64,000 nucleotides of DNA from contig JAXMCE010000002.1 in NCBI GenBank assembly GCA_046349515.1, positions 124,001-188,000 of the forward strand, written 5' to 3'. Source of the stretch: JBGPGW01 sp046349515 (GTDB lineage: Bacteria; Pseudomonadota; Alphaproteobacteria; CADEGL01). Numbering within the stretch: the stretch's first letter is position 1; every line of letters begins with the position of its first letter. The position numbers and the translations under genes were made by a program. The notes beneath the pieces were generated by a model that had not been told where the DNA came from, made no database searches, and was given only the letters and a program-made list of their open reading frames with translations. Positions 8,172-17,902 of this stretch are shown piece after piece.

Positions 8172-8879
8172 CTAGGCGTGGATCTTGTCGGCGTCGACAT
8201 AGGCCTGCTTCAACTCGGCGACGGTGATCCCGGGCCGCTTCGCCGCCTTGATGATGACCTCCTCGCGCCGGATGAGCTTGTCGGCGGCCTTGGGGATGTC
8301 ACGGGCGACCGCATGGGGAATGACGACCGCGCCGTGCCGGTCGGCATGAATGAGATCACCCGACTGCACGACCATGCCGGAGACATTGACCTCGCTCCCG
8401 AAGTCGACGAGATGCACATGGGCGTGCGAGGGACCGACGACGCCGGCGATCAGCTGGAATCCCTCGGCGATCATGTCGAGGTCGCGCACACTGCCGTTGG
8501 TCACGACCCCGAGGCAACCGAGCGCCTTGTGCACGTTCGAATTGACCTCGCCCCAGAACGAGCCGAAGCCCGGGCTGTCGTCCAAATCCTGGATGATCGA
8601 GATGCGCGGCGCAGGACCGTTGCCGACATAGTCGAAATAGCGGAAGCGCAGCTCGCGATAAGCCTCGCCCTTCAAAGGACCTGGCTCCTTCGCGCGCACG
8701 GTCGCCGTCCGCGCATAGCCAACGATGGGAGGGAGCGCCGGGAAGATGCAGTGAAGGTGGTGGATCGTGAAACCGCGCGCCCGGCGGTCCGGGGCCACGA
8801 TCTCGAGGATGTTGCAGATCGTGGGCGTGTCGAACTTGCGGAGTGCTGCAAGTTCATCGGCATTGAGCGGCTCGGTCAT
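8172..8879 (-). CDS. RraA family protein (HMG/CHA aldolase-like)
   Basis: A 235-residue protein of the RraA/HMG-aldolase fold. The signature GVVTNGSVRD, with the Arg-Asp pair used for metal and oxyanion contacts in HMG/CHA aldolases, is present, followed by VDFGSEVNVSGMVVQSGDLIHADRHGAVVIP. Members in catabolic settings cleave 4-hydroxy-4-methyl-2-oxoglutarate or decarboxylate oxaloacetate; others bind RNase E. The longer length compared with E. coli RraA and the N-terminal extension LDNADELAALRKFDTPTICN-like segment favour an aldolase/decarboxylase role. The ATG at 8879 has GAGGAAGAG upstream. Confidence 0.82.
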   Translation of the reverse strand: MTEPLNADELAALRKFDTPTICNILEIVAPDRRARGFTIHHLHCIFPALPPIVGYARTATVRAKEPGPLKGEAYRELRFRYFDYVGNGPAPRISIIQDLDDSPGFGSFWGEVNSNVHKALGCLGVVTNGSVRDLDMIAEGFQLIAGVVGPSHAHVHLVDFGSEVNVSGMVVQSGDLIHADRHGAVVIPHAVARDIPKAADKLIRREEVIIKAAKRPGITVAELKQAYVDADKIHA

Positions 8880-8919
8880 CGTCTCTTCCTCTCGTTCAGT
8901 ACGCGGTCTTGGGCCGAGA

Positions 8920-9816
8920 CTAGACGCTTGCCCGTTCCCTGTCACCGGTTCCACGGCTCTCTCGGTAGGCCAGCGCAAGACCGCATGCCACGATGATCGC
9001 GGCACCCACGATCGTCCAGCGATCGGGACTGTCGCCGAACCACAGGTAGCTGATCGCCGTCCCGACGACGATTTGCACGTAGCTGAAGGGCGCCAGGAGC
9101 GAGGCCGGCGCATGGTGGAAGGCGCGGATGAGGAAGAATTGCGAGAGGCCTCCGACGGCCCCGATCGCGATCATGAAGGCCCAACCGCGCGCCGACGGCG
9201 CGATCCACACGAAGGGCGCCGCCACGCTGGAACAAAGAGCGCCGAGGACGCCGGTGTAGAGCAACGTCGTGTAGGGGTGATCGAAGGCCGCGATCCGGCG
9301 CGTCACGATCTGGTAGAGCGCATAGCACGCGGCAGAACAGACGACGAGGAGAGAGGCCCATCGGAAATCGTCGAAGCCCGGCCGGATGACGACGAGCACT
9401 GCGAGAAGGCCCACGACCGCGACCGCCCAGCGCACCCGCCCGACCCGCTCGCCCAGCATCGGAATCGAGAGCCCGACGACGAGGAACGGCGCCGTGAAAT
9501 TGATGGCGATGGCGTTGGCGAGCGGGATGAATTTGAGCGCCGTGAAGAACAGCACGGTCGCCGCCATGAGCAACGCCGCCCGCGACACCTGGAGACCGAG
9601 CCGCGCCGTCTTCAGATAATGGAAGACGCGCGTGCGGAGCAGAAGAGCCGAGACGATGAGAACATGGAAGACGTAACGCGCCCAGACGATCTCGGCAATC
9701 GGGTAACTATCGCCCAGATACTTCGCGATCGCATCCATGACGGGAAAGAGGCACGCGCTCAGCAGCACGAACATGATGCCGCGGGCAGCCGATTCCATCG
9801 AAGGCACGACGTTCAT
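8920..9816 (-). CDS. EamA/DMT-family transporter
   Basis: About 298 residues with ten hydrophobic helices arranged as two EamA repeats, for example FVLLSACLFPVMDAIAKYLG in the first repeat and FFLIRAFHHAPASLLAPFSY in the second. Members export or import small metabolites across the inner membrane. The substrate is not predictable. The start at 9816 is a choice: an upstream in-frame ATG at 9888 would add an arginine-rich stretch with no membrane character, and ATG 9798 is also possible. It is 40 bases upstream of the RraA-family gene on the same strand, so the two may form a unit. Confidence 0.85.
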   Translation of the reverse strand: MNVVPSMESAARGIMFVLLSACLFPVMDAIAKYLGDSYPIAEIVWARYVFHVLIVSALLLRTRVFHYLKTARLGLQVSRAALLMAATVLFFTALKFIPLANAIAINFTAPFLVVGLSIPMLGERVGRVRWAVAVVGLLAVLVVIRPGFDDFRWASLLVVCSAACYALYQIVTRRIAAFDHPYTTLLYTGVLGALCSSVAAPFVWIAPSARGWAFMIAIGAVGGLSQFFLIRAFHHAPASLLAPFSYVQIVVGTAISYLWFGDSPDRWTIVGAAIIVACGLALAYRESRGTGDRERASV

Positions 9817-10170
9817 CCGAAGTGGCGCCCTCGTTCCTCGCCGCGAAGTCCCGCGCCCGGCGCGCTGGCGGAACCATAGGCGGTTCATTCGCCCCGGTCA
9901 CCGTGCATCGGCCGCTGAAGCGCCTTCGGCACCGACGATCGGCGCCCACCACCTCCCTTGCGGCAGGCATCGCTTTGGCGGCAGAATGACTGCAAGTGAG
10001 CTGCCGGCGCAGGTGGGGTATTCACGTCGGCTGCTGCTTTCTGTTGTGACGTGATGACGAGAAGACGCCCGGCCGCACGGAAATGCGGGACAGGGCGCGG
10101 CACGTGATCGTGGAAAGCCGACTTGAAGGCTCCCGCTGCGCTGGCGCGCAGATAACCAGAGGGGCCAGGC
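9817..10170. other. Intergenic region between divergent EamA and binding-protein genes
   Basis: About 350 bases with no supported gene. It must hold the promoter for the binding-protein gene at 10171, whose Shine-Dalgarno AGAGGGG is just upstream of the ATG. No clear -35/-10 pair or palindrome was found. Confidence 0.4.
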
Positions 10171-11418
10171 ATGAGCGCTCACTTTGGACTGGGGTGGGGA
10201 GCAGGCGTCGCGTTCTTATCACTGGCCACGTTCGGCATCGCCGGCGCGGCTGAGACGCAGGGTCCCGTCACGGATGAGATCGGTGTCATCCGGATCGCCA
10301 AGGGCGATCCGATCGCGATCGGATTCATGGCAGTCCTGTCCGGACCGGATGCGCCACTCGGCATCGACGAGCAGCGCGGCGTGGAGATCCTCGTTCAGGA
10401 CCTCGGCGGCAAGCTGCTCGATCACCCGATCCGACTCGTGGTCGAGGACGGCCAGTGCACGGCGGAGGGCGGACAGGCCGCGGCCACGCGGCTCGTCGAC
10501 GCGAAAGTCGCGACCGTCATCGGCCCGACCTGCTCGAGCGAGGCCAAGGCGGCGGCCCCGGTCCTGTGGCGCGCCGGCATCACGAGCATCGGCGTCTCGC
10601 CGACCGCACCGTCGCTCACCGATGCGAAGCGCGAGGCGAGCTTCGGCGGATTCGCGCGCGTATGCTGGAACGACGGCTGGGCCGGCAACACTGTCGCCGA
10701 ATGGGCGCGCAAGGTACTGGGCGCGAAGAAAGCCGTGGCGATCCACGACGGCAGCCCCTATGCGCAGAGCTACGCCCAAACCTTCCTCGAACGGTTCAAG
10801 GCGCTCGGCGGCACGAGCTCGGCTGTCGAAGCCAGCGCCTCGCCCGATGTTGACCTGAAACCGCTTCTCTCCAAGATCGCGGGCGAACGGCCGGACTTGA
10901 TTTTCTATCCCGTGTTCACCGGTGCGGCGGCCACAATCACGAAACAGGCAGCATCCGTTCCCGGACTCGAGAAGACGGCGCTTGTCGCCTCCGAAGGTGC
11001 CCTTGCGCCCGACTTCCTTAAACTGGCCGGCGACGCGGCGACGAAGGTGAATCTCGCCATTGGCGACACATCGCCCGCCGTTCTCGGCAAGGGCTATCCG
11101 GAGTTCGTCAAGAAGTACAAAGCCAAGTACGGCAGCGCGCCGGTCGCCGGATTCCATCACTTCGCCTATGACGCGGGCCTGCTCGCGAGCGAGGCCATCC
11201 GGAAAGTCGCTGTCACCGACAAGGACGGAAATCTCTATATCGGGCGGAAGGCGCTCCGCGATGCCATCTTCGCAACGAAGGGGCTCCAGGGCCTCTCCGG
11301 CATCAAGAATTGCGACAAGAACGGGGATTGCGGGATCTATCATTTCGCCGTCGTCCGCTACACGAATGCGGGGGAGCCTTTCCAACTCGGGAAAAACCCA
11401 GCGAAAATCTACCCCTAG
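10171..11418 (+). CDS. Periplasmic ligand-binding protein, LivJ-like, paralogue 1
   Basis: A 415-residue exported protein of the Peripla_BP_6 (branched-chain amino acid type) family. The signal peptide covers about residues 1-26, ending near GIAGAAE. A distinctive leader GPVTDEIGVIRIAKG precedes the binding fold that opens with IGFMAVLSGPDAPLG. Four cysteines are shared with the next two paralogues: in EDGQC, TCSS, and a C-terminal C-x5-C in NCDKNGDC. The C-terminus is KNPAKIYP. It normally delivers amino acids, amides or aromatic acids to a LivHMGF transporter, but no permease or ATPase gene is present in this window. It is the most divergent of the three tandem copies. Confidence 0.9.
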   Translation: MSAHFGLGWGAGVAFLSLATFGIAGAAETQGPVTDEIGVIRIAKGDPIAIGFMAVLSGPDAPLGIDEQRGVEILVQDLGGKLLDHPIRLVVEDGQCTAEGGQAAATRLVDAKVATVIGPTCSSEAKAAAPVLWRAGITSIGVSPTAPSLTDAKREASFGGFARVCWNDGWAGNTVAEWARKVLGAKKAVAIHDGSPYAQSYAQTFLERFKALGGTSSAVEASASPDVDLKPLLSKIAGERPDLIFYPVFTGAAATITKQAASVPGLEKTALVASEGALAPDFLKLAGDAATKVNLAIGDTSPAVLGKGYPEFVKKYKAKYGSAPVAGFHHFAYDAGLLASEAIRKVAVTDKDGNLYIGRKALRDAIFATKGLQGLSGIKNCDKNGDCGIYHFAVVRYTNAGEPFQLGKNPAKIYP

Positions 11419-11717
11419 CGGAGAGTTCCGAGTGTTCGTCCATATCTGGTGATGGCGCGACGAGAGTTATTGCGCCAGCAGATGGACGCGGGCCGGTCAT
11501 TCAGGCCCTGGCGGAGAAGGCGCTTGCACGGACTCAACACCCCGACAGAATATTCCCATGGTACAGGCGGTCTGCCGTTCTCAGCGTCACGGTCGGCCGG
11601 CTGAAGGAAGAGGGAGCGACGCGACGTGACCGCGCGACACGCATTCGGCGGACGGATGCGAAGGGAAGGCAACTTCCGCTGCATCCAAACAACAGCGAGG
11701 AAACAACGGGGGATTTC
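11419..11717. other. Spacer between binding-protein paralogues 1 and 2
   Basis: About 300 bases without a supported gene. There is a short inverted repeat TGGCGC/GCGCCA at about 11453-11477 and no U-tract, so it is not a convincing terminator. The spacer length suggests that paralogue 2 has its own promoter, but no promoter motif could be assigned. Confidence 0.35.
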
Positions 11718-12977
11718 ATGACTCTACGAAGGATGCGTCATTCGACGGCGGCGTGGGCCCTTCTGGGTGCGGCGGCGTTCGGAGTCGCGGCGATGGCCGC
11801 CGAGACGAAAGGCCCGGTGACCGACGACATCGGCGTGATCAAACTATCCAAGGGCGAGCCGATCCAGATCGGCGTCTACACCGTCCTGTCGGGTCCGGAT
11901 ACGGCGCTCGGCCTCGACGAGCTGCGTGCCATTCAAATCCTCGTCGACGATGTCGGCGGCAACGTGGCGGGACACCCCATCAAGCTCGTGACCGAAGACG
12001 GGCAATGCAGCGCGGAAGGCGGCCAAATCGCCGCAACGAAGCTCGCGGCCAATCAGAAGATACCCGTGGCGCTCGGCGAGGCGTGCTCGAGCGCGACAGT
12101 GCCGGGCGCGCCTATCCTCTGGAAGGCGGGCATTCCCTCGATCGGAATCTCTCCCTCGGCGCCGAAGCTCACCGATCCCGCGCGATCGAAGGATTTCGAC
12201 GGCTTCGTGCGCGTCGTCGCCAACGATCTCGAGGCTGGTCAGAAGGGGGCCGAGTGGGCCTACAACGTCGAGAAGGCCAAGAAGATGGCGGCCATTCATG
12301 ACGGCAGCCCCTATGCGCAAGGATTGGCCCAGGCCTTTGCCGACAACTTCAAGAAGCTCGGCGGCACGGTGACGTCGATCGAAGCCATCTCGCCGACCGA
12401 CACCGACATGAAGCCGATGTTGACCAAGATCGCGACGGACAAGCCGGACATCGTCTTCATGCCGATCTTCGTCGCGGCCATGGCGCACATCACGCGCCAG
12501 GCACCGGGCATCCCGGGCCTCGAGAAAACAACGCTCGTGGGCGCCGATGGCGGCATCGTTCCCGACTTCAAGCAGCTCGCGGGCGATGCAGTGCTGAAGG
12601 TGAAGCTGGCCGTGACGGATACGGACCCCGCGCGCCTCGGGCCGAAATACCCCGAGCTCGTCAAGAGGTACAAGGCCAAGTTCGGCGAGCCGCCGATCGG
12701 CAACTTCCACATGAATGCCTATGATTCCGCCTTGCTCGCGGTCGACGCCATCAAACGGGTCGCCAAGCAAGACAAGGACGGCAATACCTATATCGGTCGC
12801 AAGGCGCTTCGTGATGCCATCTTCGCGACGAAGAACCTTCCGGGCATGTACGGAACGATCACCTGCACCCCGAACGGCGATTGCGCGAAGTACAAGTTCG
12901 GCGTCTACCAGTATGTGAGCGTTGCCGACCAGTTCGACATGGGCAAGAACCCGAAGAAGATTTACGCCGGCAATTGA
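11718..12977 (+). CDS. Periplasmic ligand-binding protein, LivJ-like, paralogue 2
   Basis: A 419-residue exported protein, closely similar to paralogue 3 and less so to paralogue 1. The signal peptide ends near AAMAAE (about residues 1-27). Then come GPVTDDIGVIKLSKGEPIQI, the binding fold with YTVLSGPDTALGLDELRAI, and the C-terminal cysteine pair in TCTPNGDC. The ATG at 11718 is preceded by GGGGGA; an upstream in-frame extension has no signal-peptide character. A strong intrinsic terminator follows at 13008. The likely role is high-affinity capture of an amino-acid-like or carboxylate ligand in the periplasm. Confidence 0.92.
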   Translation: MTLRRMRHSTAAWALLGAAAFGVAAMAAETKGPVTDDIGVIKLSKGEPIQIGVYTVLSGPDTALGLDELRAIQILVDDVGGNVAGHPIKLVTEDGQCSAEGGQIAATKLAANQKIPVALGEACSSATVPGAPILWKAGIPSIGISPSAPKLTDPARSKDFDGFVRVVANDLEAGQKGAEWAYNVEKAKKMAAIHDGSPYAQGLAQAFADNFKKLGGTVTSIEAISPTDTDMKPMLTKIATDKPDIVFMPIFVAAMAHITRQAPGIPGLEKTTLVGADGGIVPDFKQLAGDAVLKVKLAVTDTDPARLGPKYPELVKRYKAKFGEPPIGNFHMNAYDSALLAVDAIKRVAKQDKDGNTYIGRKALRDAIFATKNLPGMYGTITCTPNGDCAKYKFGVYQYVSVADQFDMGKNPKKIYAGN

Positions 12978-13007
12978 CCATCCATCGCGCCTGAAGCGCG
13001 AACGATC

Positions 13008-13047
13008 GAGGGCCCGCTCCGTCGAGGAGCGGGCCCTCTTTCATTCT
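13008..13047 (+). terminator. Intrinsic terminator after binding-protein paralogue 2
   Basis: Perfect 13-bp GC-rich stem (arms 13008-13020 and 13026-13038) with a 5-base loop, followed by TTTCATTCT. It lies 30 bases after the stop of the gene ending at 12977. Confidence 0.9.
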
Positions 13048-13220
13048 GAGGGCTGCACGGCGCGCGGGGGACGAGCATGGGCCCATGCACCGGGCGACCT
13101 TGTGGTCCTCAGGTTTCACGCGGCACAATGCGCCACCAAGGCTGGCGGGAAGTGCTTGGACGCGAGCGGCATGGTCGTGGCCGTGAGATCGCCAGCCAAA
13201 CGCAAGGAAGGGGATCGTCT

Positions 13221-14486
13221 ATGACAATGCGTAGCGTTTTCACATCGGCGGCCGCCCTATGGATGGCTGGCGCCGCAGCCCTTGGAACGGCAGCGATTGC
13301 GGCCGAAACCAAGGGGCCAGTGACCGATGAAATCGGCGTGATCAAGCTTTCCAAGGGCGAGCCGATTCAGATCGGGATCTACACCGTCCTATCGGGTCCC
13401 GACACGGCTCTGGGCCTCGACGAACTTCGAGCGGTTCAGATCCTGGTCGATGACCTCGGCGGCAAGCTCCTGGGGCATCCCTTGAAGGTTGTCGCCGAAG
13501 ACGGCCTCTGCAGCGCCGAAGGCGGGCAGGTCGCAGCGACGAAGCTTGCGGCCAACCAGAAGATTCCCGTCGTTCTCGGAGAGGCATGCTCGAGCGCCAC
13601 CGTGCCCGGTGCGCCCATCCTGTGGAAGGCCGGCATTCCGTCGATCGGCATCTCGCCGACGGCGCCCAAGCTCTCGGCTCCCGATCGGTCCAAGGACTAT
13701 GACGGTTTCGTCCGCGCCATCTACAGCGACCTCGAGGCTGGCCGCCTGACGGCGGAATGGGCCTACAACATCGAGAAGGCGAAGCGGGCGGCGGCGATTC
13801 ACGACGGCAGCCCCTATGCACAAGGCCTGGCGCAAGCCTTCGCCGACAACTTCAAGAAGCTCGGCGGCACCGTCACCTCCATCGAGGCCGTGGCGCCGAC
13901 CGACACCGACATGAAGCCCATGTTGACGAAGCTTGCGACCGACAAGCCGGACATCGTTTTCATGCCCATCTTCGCGGCCGCCATGGCGCACATCACGCGT
14001 CAGGCGCCGGGCATCTCGGGCCTCGAGAAAACGACTCTTGTCGGCGCCGATGGCGGCATCCAGGCGGATTTCAAGAATCTGGCCGGCGATGCGGTGCTGA
14101 AACTCAAGCTCGCGATCCAAGACTCGGATCCCGCGCTGCTCGGCCCGGGCTATCCCAACTTCGTGAAACGGTACAAGGCGAAGTTCGGCGAGAATCCGAT
14201 CGGCAACTTCCATCAGAACGGCTACGACGCCGGCCTGATCGCGGTCGAAGCCCTCAAGAAGGTCGCGAAGTCCGACAAGGACGGGAGTCTCTACATCGGT
14301 CGCAAGGCGCTGCGCGATGCGATCTTCGCGACCAAGGGCCTGCAAGGACTCCAAGGTCCGCTCACCTGCAGCCAACACGGGGACTGTGGTGAGTACAAGT
14401 TCGGCGTCTATCAATATGCGAGCGTGAGCGACGGCTTCGAGCTCGGCAAGAACCCGAAGAAGATTTACTCGCCTTACAAGAAATAG
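13221..14486 (+). CDS. Periplasmic ligand-binding protein, LivJ-like, paralogue 3
   Basis: A 421-residue exported protein, near-duplicate in layout of paralogue 2. The signal peptide spans about residues 1-28, ending near AAIAAE, followed by GPVTDEIGVIKLSKGEPIQI. Long identical runs with paralogue 2 occur, such as ADNFKKLGGTVTSIEA and TDTDMKPMLTK, which point to a fairly recent tandem duplication. The cysteine positions are conserved, including TCSQHGDC near the C-terminus. The ATG at 13221 follows AAGGAAGGGGA. The gene has its own terminator at 14531. Small changes in the binding-cleft loops relative to paralogue 2 (for example PSAPKL to PTAPKL) could alter ligand preference. Confidence 0.92.
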   Translation: MTMRSVFTSAAALWMAGAAALGTAAIAAETKGPVTDEIGVIKLSKGEPIQIGIYTVLSGPDTALGLDELRAVQILVDDLGGKLLGHPLKVVAEDGLCSAEGGQVAATKLAANQKIPVVLGEACSSATVPGAPILWKAGIPSIGISPTAPKLSAPDRSKDYDGFVRAIYSDLEAGRLTAEWAYNIEKAKRAAAIHDGSPYAQGLAQAFADNFKKLGGTVTSIEAVAPTDTDMKPMLTKLATDKPDIVFMPIFAAAMAHITRQAPGISGLEKTTLVGADGGIQADFKNLAGDAVLKLKLAIQDSDPALLGPGYPNFVKRYKAKFGENPIGNFHQNGYDAGLIAVEALKKVAKSDKDGSLYIGRKALRDAIFATKGLQGLQGPLTCSQHGDCGEYKFGVYQYASVSDGFELGKNPKKIYSPYKK

Positions 14487-14530
14487 GCGGACCCGCCGCT
14501 GTGCAATTGCGAGACAGCGGCAACCGACAG

Positions 14531-14566
14531 GGGCCCGCACCCAAACGGTGCGGGCCCTTTTCTTTT
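14531..14566 (+). terminator. Intrinsic terminator after binding-protein paralogue 3
   Basis: Perfect 11-bp stem (14531-14541 and 14547-14557), 5-base loop, then TTTTCTTTT. It separates the binding-protein genes from the dehydrogenase operon that starts at 14616. Confidence 0.93.
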
Positions 14567-14615
14567 CAAGCGCGCTCGGGAATCATTCGACGAACCGCCC
14601 GCGTGTGAGGCACAG

Positions 14616-15604
<989 letters not shown>

Positions 15605-15608
<4 letters not shown>

Positions 15609-16585
15609 CGGTGGAGATGACAGTGCGCGAAGCCATCAATCGCGCGCTCGATGAGGAGCTCAAGCGCGACCCGCGCGTGTTTCTGATCGGCGAGGACATC
15701 GCCGATCCCTTCGGCGGCAGCTGGAAGGTGACGAAGGGACTTTCGGACAAGTATGGCGTCGACCGCGTCCGCAACACGCCGATCTCCGAATCGGCGATCA
15801 TCGGCGCGGCCGTGGGGGCGGCGCTCGTCGGCATGCGGCCGGTCGCGGAGATCATGTACATCGACTTCCTGGCCCTCTGCGCGGACGGGATCGTCAACCA
15901 GGCCGCCAAGTTCCGCTACATGTCGGGCGGGCAGGTCTCGGTCCCGGTCGTCTTCCGCACCCAGGCCGGCAGCGGCCGGTCGACGGCGGCGCAGCACGGG
16001 CAGAGCTTCGAGTCCTGGTTCACCCATGTGCCGGGCGTCATCGTGGTCATGCCGTCGACGCCAGCGGACGCCTATGGTCTCTTGAAGAGCGCCATCCGCG
16101 ACGACAATCCGGTCCTCTTCATCGAATCGAAGATGTGCTACGCGCTGAAAGGCCCCGTGCCGCGGGCCGAGGCGGCCGTGCCGCTGGGACAAGCAGACAT
16201 CAAGCGCCCGGGGCGCGACGTGACCATCGTGGCCGTCGGCGCCATGGTGACCGAAGCGCTCGGCGCCGCGGACGAGCTCGCCCGCGACGGCATCGAGGCC
16301 GAGGTGATCGATCCGCGCACGCTCGTCCCCCTCGACAAGAAGCGGATTCTCGATTCCGTCTCGCGGACGAGCCGCGCGGTCATCGTGCACGAGGCGACGA
16401 AGCGCTCCGGTTGGGGTGCCGAGATGGCAGCGATCATCGCCGAGGAAGCGTTCCACGATCTCGACGGCCCGGTCTTGCGCGTGGCGGGGGCGAACGCGCC
16501 CATCCCGGCCGATCCCATCCTCGAGGCGCTCCACCGCCCGAACGCCGCGCGCATCGCCGCCGCGGTCCGGCGTCTGTTCAAGTAG
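15605..16585 (+). CDS. TPP-dependent dehydrogenase E1 beta subunit
   Basis: A 326-residue E1 beta subunit, starting at the ATG that overlaps the E1 alpha stop (ATGA). Family segments are GEDIADPFGG, RVRNTPISE, MYIDFLALCADGIVNQAAK and the C-terminal transketolase-like domain with VIDPRTLVPLDK. The beta subunit completes the heterotetrameric E1 active site with the upstream gene product. The complex would decarboxylate or cleave its substrate and pass the acyl or acetyl group to the lipoyl protein encoded next. Confidence 0.92.
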
Positions 16586-16594
16586 GTGCTGTCG

Positions 16595-17098
16595 ATGCCA
16601 ACGGAAATCTTCCTGCCGCGGCTCACCCAAACCATGGACGAGGGCCGTGTCGCCGATTGGATGAAGCGCGAGGGCGAGGCCGTCCGGCAGGGCGAACCGC
16701 TTCTGGCCGTCGAATCGGACAAGTCGACCGTCGAGCTCGAGGCCCCGGCCTCGGGCGTGCTCGCGCGAATTGATCGCGGGGCGGGTGAGATGGTCGCAAT
16801 CGGCGCGACGCTCGGCTGGATTCTCGCGGCGGGGGAGACGACCGATAGCCTGCCGGCGCGCGGCGACGGGCCGGTCCAGGCCGCGGATCAGATCCCCTCG
16901 CCGGCGGCGTCGCCTCGGCCTCCGGCATCGGCGGGCGCCGCACCGTCGACCGGCGGGCTTCAGGCGACACCCGTCGCGCGCCGGCTCGCGGCCGAGCACG
17001 GAATCGACCTCGCCTCGATCAAAGCGAGCGGCCCCGACGGACGCGTCAGCAAGGAGGACGTGTTGGCCGTCCTCGCCCAGCGCGGAGTCAAGCCATGA
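16595..17098 (+). CDS. Lipoyl-domain plus E3-binding-domain protein, lacking E2 catalytic domain
   Basis: A 167-residue protein built like the N-terminal half of a dihydrolipoamide acyltransferase. The lipoyl domain spans about residues 3-78, with the lipoylated Lys43 in ESDKSTVELEAP. A Pro/Ala linker follows (about 84-122), then a peripheral-subunit-binding domain (about 124-161) with ATPVARRLAAEHGIDL and GRVSKEDVL. The gene then ends; no acyltransferase domain with its HxxxDG motif is present. The next gene, an SDR, starts at the ATGA overlap, so this is not a simple frameshift within a longer E2. A GTG at 16586 is an alternative start; ATG 16595 has TAGGTG at good spacing. Confidence 0.88.
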   Translation: MPTEIFLPRLTQTMDEGRVADWMKREGEAVRQGEPLLAVESDKSTVELEAPASGVLARIDRGAGEMVAIGATLGWILAAGETTDSLPARGDGPVQAADQIPSPAASPRPPASAGAAPSTGGLQATPVARRLAAEHGIDLASIKASGPDGRVSKEDVLAVLAQRGVKP

Positions 17099-17871
17099 CC
17101 GAAGCGAGCGCGCGCGCCGGACAGCTCGATGGAGCCGTCGCTCTCGTCACGGGATCGGGGGCCGGTCTCGGCCGGTCCTATGCAATCATGCTGGCGGCAC
17201 GAGGGGCGGCCGTCATCGTCCACGACATCAATGCCGAGACGGCCGAGGATACGGCGTCGGCCATCCGCAAGGCCGGACAGCGAGCCTGGGCCATCGTGAA
17301 CGACATCACGAACGTAACCCAGTTCAAGGAGATGGCCGGTTCAATCGAGCGCGAGGCGGGCTCGATCGACGTCCTCGTTAACAACGCCGGGATCGACGAG
17401 GGCAAGCTGCTCGAGGAGATCAGCGAGGCGTCCTTCGACCGCATGTTCGCTGTCCACGTCAAGGGCACGTTCTTCGCGACCCAGGCGATCGTGCCCGGCA
17501 TGAAACGCCGCAAGCGCGGCTCGATCATCAACATCTCCTCGATCAACGGCATGATCGCCGATTCGACCGATTCCCATTACAACGGCGCCAAGGCCGCAAT
17601 CCTGGGCTTGACCAAGGCCTGGGCGCGGGAGCTGGCGCCCTGGGGGATTCGCGTCAATGCGGTGGCACCCGGCCACATCGTCACGGCCCAGACCATCGCC
17701 CGCGGACAGGAACGCATGAAGCGCATCATCGCCGAGCGGATTCCGCTGAAGCGATACGGCGAGCCGGACGAGGTCGCCCACACGGTCGCCTTCCTGGCGT
17801 CCGAGGAATCGGCGTTCATCACGGGCCAGGTCCTCTCACCCAATGGCGGCGAGGCCATCGTCGGAATTTGA
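17095..17871 (+). CDS. Short-chain dehydrogenase/reductase in the dehydrogenase operon
   Basis: A 258-residue SDR with the classical motifs: TGSGAGLG in the cofactor site, NNAG, Ser in NISSING, and the catalytic Tyr-Lys pair in YNGAK. The C-terminal SPNGGEAIVGI end is SDR-like. Its ATG overlaps the stop of the lipoyl protein (ATGA), so it is translated together with the E1/E2-like genes. In an acetoin-type operon an SDR could interconvert diacetyl, acetoin and butanediol, but the sequence gives no direct proof of substrate. Confidence 0.88.
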   Translation: MTEASARAGQLDGAVALVTGSGAGLGRSYAIMLAARGAAVIVHDINAETAEDTASAIRKAGQRAWAIVNDITNVTQFKEMAGSIEREAGSIDVLVNNAGIDEGKLLEEISEASFDRMFAVHVKGTFFATQAIVPGMKRRKRGSIINISSINGMIADSTDSHYNGAKAAILGLTKAWARELAPWGIRVNAVAPGHIVTAQTIARGQERMKRIIAERIPLKRYGEPDEVAHTVAFLASEESAFITGQVLSPNGGEAIVGI

Positions 17872-17902
17872 GCTCGGCTTCAGGCCGACTGCCCGGCCCT
17901 GG

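Noticed and set aside
10171..14486. Tandem binding-protein genes as a complete ABC transporter operon
   Set aside because: No permease or ATPase frame occurs between 9.9 and 17.9 kb on either strand.
16586..17871. Frameshifted full-length E2 continuing into the next gene
   Set aside because: The next gene is a complete SDR with its own start and motifs; no acyltransferase sequence was found in any frame after 17098.
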